The position numbers and the translations under genes are program-made. Below the pieces are notes generated by a model, which was not told where the DNA came from, did not search any database, and saw only the letters and a program-made list of their open reading frames with translations. A DNA stretch of 64,000 nt from positions 129,903 through 193,902 of the forward strand of contig NZ_HG005290.1 in NCBI RefSeq assembly GCF_000455285.1. Reading direction: 5' to 3'. The stretch is from Candidatus Stoquefichus massiliensis AP9 (lineage in GTDB: Bacteria; Bacillota_I; Bacilli_A; Erysipelotrichales; Coprobacillaceae). This document shows, one piece after another, positions 46,028-54,663 of the stretch (position 1 is its first letter; each line of letters starts with the position of its first letter).

Positions 46028-46050
46028 AAACCAGGAAGTTCTCCTGGTTT
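46028..46050 (-). terminator. Intrinsic terminator after the GNAT-FolC gene
   Basis: AAACCAGGA / TCCTGGTTT with a five-base loop and TTTTCTTT following on the minus strand. Confidence 0.75.
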
Positions 46051-46109
46051 ACATTTCAGTCGTGTTTCTTCTATGTGATAATAGCATACCATTTATAAAA
46101 AAACAAGGT

Positions 46110-47786
46110 TTATTTTTGATGATTCAAAATGTAAGGTCTTACTTGTGCTAAAAAGTACAAAGATCCCGTAATAAAGACAACACCCTGATGCAAAAAGGCT
46201 TCATCAACTGCTTTCTTCCAATCTTTTTCAACTTTGACTGGAAAATCTTCAGCTAACTTTTCTGCACTCTGAGCCCGATGAAAAGCAAATTCACAGACTG
46301 TGACATCATCAGTTAATTTTAATAATAGTTCTAGCATGGCATGAGTATCTTTATCTCTTAAGGCACTGAATATAATCTTAATATGTGAATATTTACGTGC
46401 CGATTGATAGAATGCTTCCATTCCCTCTTTGTTATGAGCGCCATCAATAATAATGTATGGATGCTGACAAAGCACTTCAAAACGTCCTTGCCACACAGCT
46501 TCTTTAAGACCTTCTAAAAGAATTCCATTGGTAAGTTCAATATATCCGTTTTCTTTAAGATAAAGCAATATTTCTATAGCTAAGGCACTATTCTCACATT
46601 GATATTTGGCTGATGTATTTAAAACAACATGATACTGACGATAATCAAAAGATACCTGTTGAGCATCATCGATGACATTATTTATAGGTTGAACAATATA
46701 AAACGGACTGTGATGCAACTCACAAATTTCCTTAAATACATCTAAGCATTCCTTTTTCTTTTCACCAGTTATAAAAGGAACATAATCTTTAATGATTCCA
46801 CCTTTAGTTCGAGCAATCTTTTCATATGTATCACCAAGATATTCTGTATGATCTAAACCAATGTTCGTATTTGCAGCAATAATTGGTGAAACAATATTTG
46901 TTGCATCTAATTCACCTCCTAGACCAACTTCAAAAACTGCAAAATCCACCCTATGTTTAATAAAAAACATAATTGCAATAAATACTTCAATTTCAAACAT
47001 TGATAATTCATATTTTAACCACATTGACATATAACGATTTGCATATTGAATGATTTCATGATCTTGGATATGTTCATTGTTAATACGCATAATCTCTAAT
47101 CTCGTCACTAAGACAGGCGAAGTAAATGTTGCAACTTTATAACCTTCTTTTTGCAAAACAGAACGAATATAATTTGTTGTTGATCCTTTTCCATTTGTCC
47201 CACCGATATGAATGGTTTTTAGTAGTGATTGGGGATGACCCATATCTTGCATAAAATGTTTAAAATTATCTAATGCATAAACGCGATCTTTTTGGCTTGC
47301 TATAAAATCATGAACTTCATCATATGTTTGAAACTGATTTTCATTAAAACTACGGTATACCATGGGAACAAATCGAATACCGTTGACTTCTTGCTGATTT
47401 TCAGCGATTTCAAAGCCTTGATGCAAATAAAAATCTACAGCATGTACATCCGCATTAACAGTCACTTCTCCATACATCCAATTCTTTGCAAAATTTAACA
47501 ATTCTTCTCCAACACCCTGACGCTGATAATCTTTTTTTATAAACAAACTTTGTATATGGCACAAATCTTTGATTCCTATAACACCTATGAGTTTTTTTTC
47601 AAAAGCCCCAACCATAATGAAACGATGCTGTTGAATCATAGTCAATATATTTTCATCTTCAAAAGTCACCAGGAATTCCCTTATCCCCTGTTGAGTATAA
47701 TATGATGATAAACATTCTATAAATACACTTTTAATTAACTGATTTGCTTCTTTGATTTCATGACCTCTTAAAATTCTTAGTTCCAT
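46110..47786 (-). CDS. folC: GNAT acetyltransferase-FolC fusion (folylpolyglutamate synthase)
   Basis: A 558-residue two-domain protein. Residues 1-145 are a GNAT acetyltransferase with the acetyl-CoA loop DYQRQGVGEELL. Residues about 150-558 are a FolC/Mur-ligase-fold folylpolyglutamate or dihydrofolate synthase: YALDNFKHFMQDMGHPQ, the ATP loop HIGGTNGKGSTTNY, VGLGGELDATN and IIIDGAHNKEG. A normal FolC is about 420 residues and lacks the acetyltransferase. No Met or ribosome site marks a separate start at the junction (near residue 147). The start at 47786 follows AAGGAGAAGG. FolC is next to valS in Bacillus; here it is elsewhere and fused. The acetyltransferase substrate is unknown. Confidence 0.9.
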   Translation of the reverse strand: MELRILRGHEIKEANQLIKSVFIECLSSYYTQQGIREFLVTFEDENILTMIQQHRFIMVGAFEKKLIGVIGIKDLCHIQSLFIKKDYQRQGVGEELLNFAKNWMYGEVTVNADVHAVDFYLHQGFEIAENQQEVNGIRFVPMVYRSFNENQFQTYDEVHDFIASQKDRVYALDNFKHFMQDMGHPQSLLKTIHIGGTNGKGSTTNYIRSVLQKEGYKVATFTSPVLVTRLEIMRINNEHIQDHEIIQYANRYMSMWLKYELSMFEIEVFIAIMFFIKHRVDFAVFEVGLGGELDATNIVSPIIAANTNIGLDHTEYLGDTYEKIARTKGGIIKDYVPFITGEKKKECLDVFKEICELHHSPFYIVQPINNVIDDAQQVSFDYRQYHVVLNTSAKYQCENSALAIEILLYLKENGYIELTNGILLEGLKEAVWQGRFEVLCQHPYIIIDGAHNKEGMEAFYQSARKYSHIKIIFSALRDKDTHAMLELLLKLTDDVTVCEFAFHRAQSAEKLAEDFPVKVEKDWKKAVDEAFLHQGVVFITGSLYFLAQVRPYILNHQK

Positions 47787-47801
47787 ACCTTCTCCTTAAA
47801 G

Positions 47802-47825
47802 AAAAAACAGCCTAAGCTGTTTTTT
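47802..47825 (-). terminator. Intrinsic terminator of darA
   Basis: AAAAAACAGC / GCTGTTTTTT with loop CTAA (minus-strand TTAG); the stem runs into the darA stop codon. Confidence 0.75.
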
Positions 47826-48150
47826 AAATTTTTTCAAAACGATCTACATCTACTACAAAGACAGTTGCTCCACCAACCAAAACATCTACCATAATAGGTG
47901 TAAAGAACTCACCCATTTCAGTAGGAGGGACAGTTGGTTCTTTTTCTACACGTTTTCTTGCATGCGCTTTAATAATTTCTAAAGCAGGATCAACTTTATC
48001 ATCATTGGTTCCTATAAAGAAAGTTGTATTTCCTTTCTTTAAAAATCCCCCTGATGTTGCAAGTTTTGTTACAAAGAACCCACCTTCAGTTAAAGCAGAT
48101 TGAACAGTAGAACTGTCATCGTTATTGACAATGGCTATGATAAGTTTCAT
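47824..48150 (-). CDS. darA: Cyclic-di-AMP receptor PstA/DarA
   Basis: A 108-residue PII-like protein. The blocks KLIIAIVNNDDSSTVQSAL, GFFVTKLATSGGFLKKGNTTF and the C-terminal VGGATVFVVDVDRFEKI are those of DarA/PstA, a c-di-AMP-binding trimer in Firmicutes. Its output is unknown in most species. Start follows AAGGGGG. Between folC and an HD dNTPase gene, with its own terminator. Confidence 0.94.
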   Translation of the reverse strand: MKLIIAIVNNDDSSTVQSALTEGGFFVTKLATSGGFLKKGNTTFFIGTNDDKVDPALEIIKAHARKRVEKEPTVPPTEMGEFFTPIMVDVLVGGATVFVVDVDRFEKI

Positions 48151-48208
48151 AAGATTACCCCCTTCTTAAATTCATTTTATCACTTTTTAAAAAAAATTAC
48201 ATCTCTTT

Positions 48209-49396
48209 TTAATCATCTTGTATCATTTCCCCATGTTGTCTTGGTAAAAAACGATCCTCATAGACACGAAGTGCATAACTATCCGTCATTCCTGATAAAT
48301 AATCACTCACAATAAGTTCAATTGCTGTTTGTTGATATGTTTCTACCATTTTATGAACATGCAAATCAATTCCATGATTTTCATTTTTATCATCAATCAA
48401 ATCTTCATAAAATGCATTATAAAGTTCTTTTACCAAACGTGTTAATTTCTCATTTTCTTTAATCAAAGTTGGATGATGATGAATATGAACAGATATGAAT
48501 TGAAATAAACTTTCTAAAGCTCGATAGACTTCTTCCGAAAATTCCAAATAAGGTTTACGATAACTATGAATAACAATATCACCAATTAAGCGATTAATCA
48601 TAGATTTATTATCTTTCCCTAATACTGTTACAACATCCTGTGGTAAGTCATCTTCACTAATAATACCAACCTTAATGGCATCTTCAATATCCTTCCCCAC
48701 ATATGAAATCACATCTGAAATACGCACAACACACCCTTCCAATGTCATTGGCACAATTTTCTTTGAATAATTTTTAATATGCCAGCATTTTTCGTATTCA
48801 TCCCAAAACTGAGCAATCGTTTTATGACGATCTGGTTTATAAATTCTCGAAAGGATTTCACCATTATGACATAAAATTCCATCAAGAACTTGCAAAGAGA
48901 CATTATAACCAACACCGTTACGCTCTATAAACAATAAATGTCTAACACTATTGGCATTATGATTAAAATAGCCAAAGCCTCTTTCTTCTAAACAATCATT
49001 AATAGCCTTTTCTCCAACATGACCATATGGCGCATGTCCTAAATCATGCCCCAAAGCAATAGCTTCTATTAAATCAAGATTTAAATTTAAACCTCGTCCA
49101 ATTTGTCTAGCAATACGTGAGACCCATTGAACATGAAGTGAACGTTTGGTAATATGCACATTACTAAAAAATGATAATGCCTGTGTTTTATCAACATAAC
49201 GTGAATAACTTTTTGAATATAAGACACGATCAATATCTTTTTCAAACGGCCATCTTATATCAAATTCAGTCGATGGTTTGTGTGTATGTTTCACTTTAAT
49301 ACATTGACTATTTTGGGTTGCATAAGGCGAAAGACGTTCATCCATAAGATTTGTAGCAACTAAAGATGAATGAATAATTTTATCTTCTTTTTTCAA
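48209..49396 (-). CDS. HD-domain dNTP triphosphohydrolase (dGTPase family)
   Basis: A 395-residue protein of the dGTPase family. Metal ligands: His in the early helix, GHDLGHAPYGH (HD pair plus later His), and the Asp of ISDVISYVGKDIED. The N-terminal RPFEKD-like segment of the family reads RWPFEKDIDRVLYSKSYSR. It removes triphosphate from deoxynucleotides. The start is a TTG (49396) after AAAGGAAGTGAT; the next Met is residue 18, so the start is moderately sure. Divergent from mutY. Confidence 0.88.
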   Translation of the reverse strand: MKKEDKIIHSSLVATNLMDERLSPYATQNSQCIKVKHTHKPSTEFDIRWPFEKDIDRVLYSKSYSRYVDKTQALSFFSNVHITKRSLHVQWVSRIARQIGRGLNLNLDLIEAIALGHDLGHAPYGHVGEKAINDCLEERGFGYFNHNANSVRHLLFIERNGVGYNVSLQVLDGILCHNGEILSRIYKPDRHKTIAQFWDEYEKCWHIKNYSKKIVPMTLEGCVVRISDVISYVGKDIEDAIKVGIISEDDLPQDVVTVLGKDNKSMINRLIGDIVIHSYRKPYLEFSEEVYRALESLFQFISVHIHHHPTLIKENEKLTRLVKELYNAFYEDLIDDKNENHGIDLHVHKMVETYQQTAIELIVSDYLSGMTDSYALRVYEDRFLPRQHGEMIQDD

Positions 49397-49454
49397 AATA
49401 TCACTTCCTTTGATTTTTCATCATTATTTATAGTATAATACCTTTGGTGATTAT

Positions 49455-50468
49455 ATGCAAAACAATTTAATAACATGGTATCAGCAAAACCATCGAGATT
49501 TTCCATGGCGTCAAAATGAAGATCCATATAGAATATGGATTAGTGAAATTATGTTGCAACAAACAACAACTGAAGCTGTCATTCCCTATTTCGAACGCTT
49601 TATCCAAACCTTTCCAAACATTATACAATTAGCCAACGCTTCATTAGAAGAGGTATACAAATTATGGGAAGGATTAGGTTATTATCGTCGAGCCAAATAT
49701 ATCCATATGACAGCCCAAATCATTGTTAATCAATATAATGGTATCTTTCCCCAGACATATCAAGAGATATTATCTTTAAAAGGAATAGGGCCTTATACAG
49801 CAGGAGCTATCTGCTCCATAGCCTATCATCAGGCTACTCCAGCAATCGATGGAAATGTGCTGAGAATCATGTCAAGAATTTATTTATTAAAAGAAAATAT
49901 CGCACTCAATAAAACACAAAAAAAGATAACAGAACTTGTTCAAGATTTATTAATCGGTTATGACAGTTCAGCTTTTAATCAGGGTCTCATGGATTTAGGA
50001 GCAACAATTTGTCGCCCTCTTCATCCACGATGTGAAAAATGTCCAATCAATACTTTTTGTAAAGCATACAAACATAACCAGCAAATGGTTTTACCTATCA
50101 ATATCAAAAATATAAAACATCAAGAAATACATTATATTACAGGTATTATTACATACCAAAATCAATTTCTACTCATTAAAAATCCCACTGGTCTTTTGGA
50201 AAATCTTTATGGTATGATTCAATACGATATTGAAAGCCCTTATCGCTTCATTGAAGAGTTTGAGCAACAATATCAAATACCTATATCTATTGTGTCTCAT
50301 ATTGCTGATATTAAACATGTCTTTACTCATCGTACATGGCAGATGCATGTTTATCATTTTGTTCTCAATGAGCCAATCAAAGGATTATTCACTTTAGATG
50401 AAATTACTGATTTACCAATTTCAACTGCTCATTTAAAAGTATTAAAAGCCTATTTAAAAACTAAATAA
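49455..50468 (+). CDS. mutY: A/G-specific adenine DNA glycosylase
   Basis: A 337-residue MutY, which removes A opposite 8-oxoG. N-terminal catalytic domain with DFPWRQNEDPYRIWISEIML, HhH LKGIGPYTAGAI, catalytic Asp in ATPAIDGNVLRI, and the 4Fe-4S cluster C-x6-C-x2-C-x5-C (CRPLHPRCEKCPINTFC). C-terminal NUDIX-like domain (about 215-337) with HVFTHRTWQMHVY for 8-oxoG recognition. Start after GGTGAT. Single-gene plus-strand unit. Confidence 0.97.
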   Translation: MQNNLITWYQQNHRDFPWRQNEDPYRIWISEIMLQQTTTEAVIPYFERFIQTFPNIIQLANASLEEVYKLWEGLGYYRRAKYIHMTAQIIVNQYNGIFPQTYQEILSLKGIGPYTAGAICSIAYHQATPAIDGNVLRIMSRIYLLKENIALNKTQKKITELVQDLLIGYDSSAFNQGLMDLGATICRPLHPRCEKCPINTFCKAYKHNQQMVLPINIKNIKHQEIHYITGIITYQNQFLLIKNPTGLLENLYGMIQYDIESPYRFIEEFEQQYQIPISIVSHIADIKHVFTHRTWQMHVYHFVLNEPIKGLFTLDEITDLPISTAHLKVLKAYLKTK

Positions 50469-50472
50469 AATG

Positions 50473-50510
50473 AATAAGACTTATAATTCGAACAAATAAT
50501 AAGTCTTATT
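50473..50510. terminator. Bidirectional terminator between mutY and the coiled-coil gene
   Basis: AATAAGACTTA / TAAGTCTTATT with A/T runs on both flanks. Confidence 0.7.
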
Positions 50511-50516
50511 TTTATT

Positions 50517-51404
50517 CTAAAAAATTTGATTTTGGGCATCCATAATATATCTTTCAAAAACTTGATCATCTGGATTATCATAAAATGCTTTTAAAATATC
50601 AAAATAGGTTTGATCTTCATAATGAATCATATCTGGTTCTTGATCTAACAAAGTCAGAACTTGGTCCAACGTATCACCTCGAGTCAAAAAATTATTTAAT
50701 TTTTCTTGTAGGATAGAATAATAGACCATTTGTTGAACGCTACTTGTGATTTCATCTTTCTTTTGAGTCATCTGTTGGGTAAGTACTTGTTTCTTTGAAA
50801 TCATATCATTAATGAGTATTTTTGTTGTCTTCATTTGAAAAACCAATGAAGCATTTCGCATATTTGCTTCTTCTTTTTGTTTCTCCTGTGTCATTCTATC
50901 AGCTATTAATTTATCAATATTTCTTTTAATTAATGGTATTTGATTATTTCGTATATCAGCACATTTTGACATATAATGGAATCCCGCAAAAGGTATAAAG
51001 CACATTCCAACTGCTTGATTATATTCTTTTTCTTTATTGCTTAATTGCTGTTGAAAGATTTTTATTTGATTGACAATATCACTATATTTGCCATCATATG
51101 TTTTTATGTCTATTCCTAACTTATTTATTTCAATAGTCATATTTTGCAAAGACTTCTGATTTTTTTCAAGGTCATTATCGACTTGTTTTAATTGATCATA
51201 AAGTAAATGAAAAGTTTTTATCATTTCAGAATAATTTTGACTTAAATCTTCAATTTTTTTATGCGCATTATCCTGCATTTCCTCTATTTGACTTAAAAAT
51301 TCAACAATTTCTCTTTGTTTTTCCTTTGTCGAATCATCTAATGTGTTCATCACAAGAAAATGATCCTGTAAAAAATCCTTAAGTTGTATACGTAAATTAT
51401 TCAT
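50517..51404 (-). CDS. Unknown coiled-coil protein with a central hydrophobic segment
   Basis: A 295-residue, almost wholly helical protein. Residues 25-130 and 160-240 are long coiled coils rich in Gln, Lys and Glu (LKQVDNDLEKNQKSLQNM). Between them sits a short less-polar segment (AVGMCFIPFAGFHYMSKCAD, about 131-150) that could form a turn or touch a membrane. The C-terminus is a separate acidic helical part. There is no signal peptide. Helical hairpins with a hydrophobic tip occur in several proteins, including ClyA-type toxins, but nothing beyond this layout supports such a role. Start follows AGGAG. No partner gene is visible. Confidence 0.65.
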   Translation of the reverse strand: MNNLRIQLKDFLQDHFLVMNTLDDSTKEKQREIVEFLSQIEEMQDNAHKKIEDLSQNYSEMIKTFHLLYDQLKQVDNDLEKNQKSLQNMTIEINKLGIDIKTYDGKYSDIVNQIKIFQQQLSNKEKEYNQAVGMCFIPFAGFHYMSKCADIRNNQIPLIKRNIDKLIADRMTQEKQKEEANMRNASLVFQMKTTKILINDMISKKQVLTQQMTQKKDEITSSVQQMVYYSILQEKLNNFLTRGDTLDQVLTLLDQEPDMIHYEDQTYFDILKAFYDNPDDQVFERYIMDAQNQIF

Positions 51405-51523
51405 TATTCATTCTCCTTTCAGCTTTCCCATTCTCATCTAGTAATATTCAAACCCTTATTTTCTATAATAAATATTTTCATCAATATTCCTCCTTAAACT
51501 CTATTATAAATATAAAAAAAACA

Positions 51524-51560
51524 ACACTTTATTTGTTTGATCTGTTTACAAATAAAGTGT
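51524..51560 (-). terminator. Strong intrinsic terminator after phoH
   Basis: 13-base stem ACACTTTATTTGT / ACAAATAAAGTGT with T residues after it on the minus strand. The rest of the gap between 51405 and 51614 holds no other element I can support. Confidence 0.8.
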
Positions 51561-51614
51561 CTTCTTTTACAATGATATGTTATCAATATGTCTTTTTCTT
51601 TCTCCACCACAAAA

Positions 51615-52577
51615 TTATTCTGTATAATGCTCATCACTCTCATAACGTTCAATAATTTTTTGTACAACAGGATGTCTCACAACATCTAATGCTGTTAAAT
51701 AAACAAAACGTATACCTTTGACATCTTTTAAAATCGTTAACGCTCGTTTTAAACCACTGACAACACCTTTAGGAAGATCAATCTGTGTGATATCTCCTGT
51801 AACAATCATCTTTGAATTAAATCCTAAACGCGTTAAAAACATCTTCATTTGAGCATCCGTTGTATTTTGGGCTTCATCCAAAATAACATAAGCATCTTCT
51901 AAAGTACGACCACGCATATAAGCTAAGGGAGCAATTTCAATTGTTCCTTTTTCAATAAGACGTTCTGTTTGTTCTTGACCTAGCATATCATACAATGCAT
52001 CATAAAGTGGTCTTAAATAAGGATCGACTTTTTCTTTAAGATCTCCAGGCAGAAATCCTAGATTCTCACCTGCTTCTACAGCCGGTCTTGTTAAAACAAT
52101 TTTTTTCACTTCATTATTTTTCAAAGCCTGTACTGCAAATATAACTGCCAAATAAGTTTTTCCTGTTCCAGCTGGTCCAATTCCAAAAACGACATCATTA
52201 TGTTTTAATGCATAATAATATTCCTTTTGACCCAATGTTTTTGGATAGATTAATTTCCCACTCATTGTTCGTGCTATTTTTATCTGATACAGTTCATCAA
52301 TAACATCTAAATGATGACTCTTTGCAAGTTTCAATGTATACATAACATCTCTTTTACTAATTGTTTTTCCTTGTTTCACAAGTTTTAAGAGTGTCTTGAA
52401 AATATTTTCAATGTTTTGAATGGTTTCTTCCTCATCATTCAAGACAATCTCATCACCACGAACAATAATATCTGTTTCAAAAGTGTCTTCTAATATTTGA
52501 ATATTCTCTTCTTGTGGACCAATTAATCTTTTGACTTCATCTATTGTATAAGAATCTAATTTAATGACTTTCTTCAT
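51615..52577 (-). CDS. phoH: PhoH-family ATPase
   Basis: A 320-residue PhoH protein. An N-terminal part (1-105) with a KH-like look precedes the ATPase with Walker A GPAGTGKTYLA, LTRPAVEAGENLGFLPGDL, and Walker B VILDEAQNT. Linked in other bacteria to RNA metabolism. The start overlaps the yqfD end by 17 bases; yqfC-yqfD-phoH is the Bacillus order. Usually ybeY and era follow; here a terminator closes the unit instead. Confidence 0.95.
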   Translation of the reverse strand: MKKVIKLDSYTIDEVKRLIGPQEENIQILEDTFETDIIVRGDEIVLNDEEETIQNIENIFKTLLKLVKQGKTISKRDVMYTLKLAKSHHLDVIDELYQIKIARTMSGKLIYPKTLGQKEYYYALKHNDVVFGIGPAGTGKTYLAVIFAVQALKNNEVKKIVLTRPAVEAGENLGFLPGDLKEKVDPYLRPLYDALYDMLGQEQTERLIEKGTIEIAPLAYMRGRTLEDAYVILDEAQNTTDAQMKMFLTRLGFNSKMIVTGDITQIDLPKGVVSGLKRALTILKDVKGIRFVYLTALDVVRHPVVQKIIERYESDEHYTE

Positions 52578-53502
52578 TCTCTTCTCCTTTAATAGCTATA
52601 TCTTCTAACAAAGTATAATGTACTTTCAATGTTATTTTACTACGAGTCTTTGTCATTTGTAAAACATTTTCTTTATCTATGATTGCATTTGCTGGTATCT
52701 GGTTACGAATTGCAAGCAGTAACTGGTAGAATAGCTCTGCCTGATCCTGTTTTACATTTTTTATGCTTGCAGTATATTGATTAAAAGTATAAGCATAAAC
52801 ATGACCCTTAACAGGTATAATTTTGGTCTTATTTTGCGTTGATACAATAGTATTGCTTACAAGTAAATCACCTTTTTTTACATAATCATTCTTTTTAACT
52901 TGAATGAGTCCACTTTCTACATCAAAAGAAGCAATCATACCATCTTTTTTTGCATAAAGATTACGAAAATCATCCTTTTCTATTTGATCCTGTTTACGCT
53001 TTGTATATTCTACATGAAAAACACTACCCACCTGATAGACACTTATATATTCTACTTTATCTTTATATAAGGTTTTTAAATCAGCTAATATTGTATTTAA
53101 GCGTTCATAACTTTTTAAGGGATAAAATAAATTAACTTGTTCTTTCTTTAAATCTGTAATCATTTGCTGATTGACAGCTGGCATAGTGCCAATAATTTCA
53201 ATATCAAAAATAAAGTATGAACAGGTAATCACTGTACCTAGGAAACACACCACACCAAGCATATTCAAATACTGTTTTGATAAAAACAGGATATATTTCA
53301 TAAATCCTATTGTTTTTATATAATAACAAGGCTGATCAAATGTCTTTAAAATATATCTTTGATATGTAGGAATATGAAATGAATACATATCGTCTTTTTT
53401 TCTCAAATGAAGAATTTTTAATTTATTCTGTTTTGCAAATTTTAATAATAGGAAAATAACTTGATAATCAATCTCATAAACATCATACCCTATATTCATC
53501 AT
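52561..53502 (-). CDS. yqfD: Sporulation protein YqfD
   Basis: A 313-residue YqfD. A soluble N-terminal domain (1-85), one membrane helix (MLGVVCFLGTVITCSYFIF), then an outside part with a barrel-sandwich-like repeat (DGMIASFDVESGLIQVKKND, YVKKGDLLVSNTI, GHVYAYTFNQY). YqfD is conserved among spore formers and needed for efficient engulfment-stage sporulation. The ATG at 53502 is preferred with AAGTGA before it; a TTG two codons earlier is possible. Overlaps both neighbours. Confidence 0.9.
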   Translation of the reverse strand: MMNIGYDVYEIDYQVIFLLLKFAKQNKLKILHLRKKDDMYSFHIPTYQRYILKTFDQPCYYIKTIGFMKYILFLSKQYLNMLGVVCFLGTVITCSYFIFDIEIIGTMPAVNQQMITDLKKEQVNLFYPLKSYERLNTILADLKTLYKDKVEYISVYQVGSVFHVEYTKRKQDQIEKDDFRNLYAKKDGMIASFDVESGLIQVKKNDYVKKGDLLVSNTIVSTQNKTKIIPVKGHVYAYTFNQYTASIKNVKQDQAELFYQLLLAIRNQIPANAIIDKENVLQMTKTRSKITLKVHYTLLEDIAIKGEENEESH

Positions 53503-53686
53503 ATTCAATCACTTTCACATGACCATTTAAACGTATTTCATTATGATCATAATAATAGATTTCTAGGGCTTCTCCCCTTACATTTAAACAATACCCATTC
53601 ATCTTTATTTTAAAAAATTGCTGATTCATTATCAATATTTCCAAATAATCTTTCACATATATCTTATGATGATCTATTAGCAGCAT
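53483..53686 (-). CDS. yqfC: Sporulation protein YqfC
   Basis: A 67-residue YqfC-like protein, a little shorter than the Bacillus one. Contains IYVKDYLEILIMN and NGYCLNVRGEALEIYYYD, the family's repeated beta pattern. Start after GAGGTGAT. The stop lies inside yqfD, so translation is coupled. Its function is unknown beyond the link to sporulation. Confidence 0.85.
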   Translation of the reverse strand: MLLIDHHKIYVKDYLEILIMNQQFFKIKMNGYCLNVRGEALEIYYYDHNEIRLNGHVKVIEYDEYRV

Positions 53687-53722
53687 GTTATCACCTCATC
53701 TTAATATATGTTAAAACAAAAA

Positions 53723-53744
53723 AAGAAGAACTTGAGTTCTTCTT
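53723..53744 (-). terminator. Intrinsic terminator of rpsU
   Basis: AAGAAGAACT / AGTTCTTCTT with TTTTTTTG after it on the minus strand; overlaps the rpsU stop. Confidence 0.75.
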
Positions 53745-53925
53745 ATCTTTGTTTACCTTTATTTTTTCTAGCAGCTTCTGATTTCATTTTACGTTTTAAA
53801 CCAGGCTTCACATAGAATTCTCTTTTACGAGCTTCTTGTAGGGTTCCTGTTCTTGAAACTTGTCTTTTGAAACGACGTAATGCGTCATCTAAAGATTCAT
53901 TTTCTCTTACTACAGTTTTTGCCAT
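53743..53925 (-). CDS. rpsU: Ribosomal protein S21
   Basis: A 60-residue S21. I start it at the ATG at 53925 ([20 protein letters not shown]) after GGGGGG; the longer frame has no ribosome site. Basic tail [15 protein letters not shown] is typical. S21 sits near the 16S 3' end and mRNA entry. In Bacillus it lies upstream of yqeY-yqfA-yqfB-yqfC; here yqeY and the rest are absent and yqfC follows after its own terminator. Confidence 0.96.
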   Translation of the reverse strand: MAKTVVRENESLDDALRRFKRQVSRTGTLQEARKREFYVKPGLKRKMKSEAARKNKGKQR

Positions 53926-54000
53926 TTTGAACTTCCCCCCTTTACAATCAAGTACATTCGTCATTATACATGGATAATGAAAGAAAATCAAGGTTTTTTG

Positions 54001-54663
54001 TTAATAATCTTCCTTACTTTCTTCATTATGCATAAGTTTAACACCAGCAGACGTTCCAATACGTGTTGCTCCAGCATCAATTACTGCCATCATGTCAGCA
54101 TAATTTCTGACACCACCACTCGCCTTCACTTCACAAACTTCACCTACTGTTTTTTTCATTAAAGCAACATCATGCGGTGTTGCACCACCAGTACTAAATC
54201 CTGTTGATGTTTTTACAAAAGCTGCTCCTGCTTGAGCAGCAAGCTGACAAACAGTAACTTTTTCTTCATCCGTTAATAAACATGTTTCAATAATCACTTT
54301 CACACAATGCCCTTCACTGGCATCAACGACTGTTTTGATATCACGATAAACAAGATCATTACTTCCATCCTTTAAAGCGCCAATATTAATAACCATATCA
54401 ACTTCATCAGCCCCGTTTTCAATAGCATTTTTAGCTTCGAATGCTTTAACTTCAGAAGTATTGGCACCCAATGGAAAACCAATAACAGTACAGATTTTAA
54501 CATCTGTATCTTTTAAATAGTCAGCACAGTAATGTACCCATGTTGGATTAACACAGACTGAAGCAAAATCATATTGTTTTGCTTCTTGACATAATGTGTC
54601 AATGACTGCTTTTGTTGTGTCTGCTTTTAATGCAGTGTGATCAATAAATTTGTTGTAATTCAT
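54001..54663 (-). CDS. deoC: Deoxyribose-phosphate aldolase
   Basis: A 220-residue DeoC (2-deoxyribose 5-phosphate to glyceraldehyde 3-phosphate and acetaldehyde). The Schiff-base Lys is in [11 protein letters not shown], and the second Lys in [14 protein letters not shown]. The ATG at 54663 has AAAGGAG nine bases before it; an ATG two codons earlier would be too close. Overlaps the murE end by about 20 bases, so it is coupled to a cell-wall gene without an obvious functional link. Confidence 0.97.
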   Translation of the reverse strand: MNYNKFIDHTALKADTTKAVIDTLCQEAKQYDFASVCVNPTWVHYCADYLKDTDVKICTVIGFPLGANTSEVKAFEAKNAIENGADEVDMVINIGALKDGSNDLVYRDIKTVVDASEGHCVKVIIETCLLTDEEKVTVCQLAAQAGAAFVKTSTGFSTGGATPHDVALMKKTVGEVCEVKASGGVRNYADMMAVIDAGATRIGTSAGVKLMHNEESKEDY

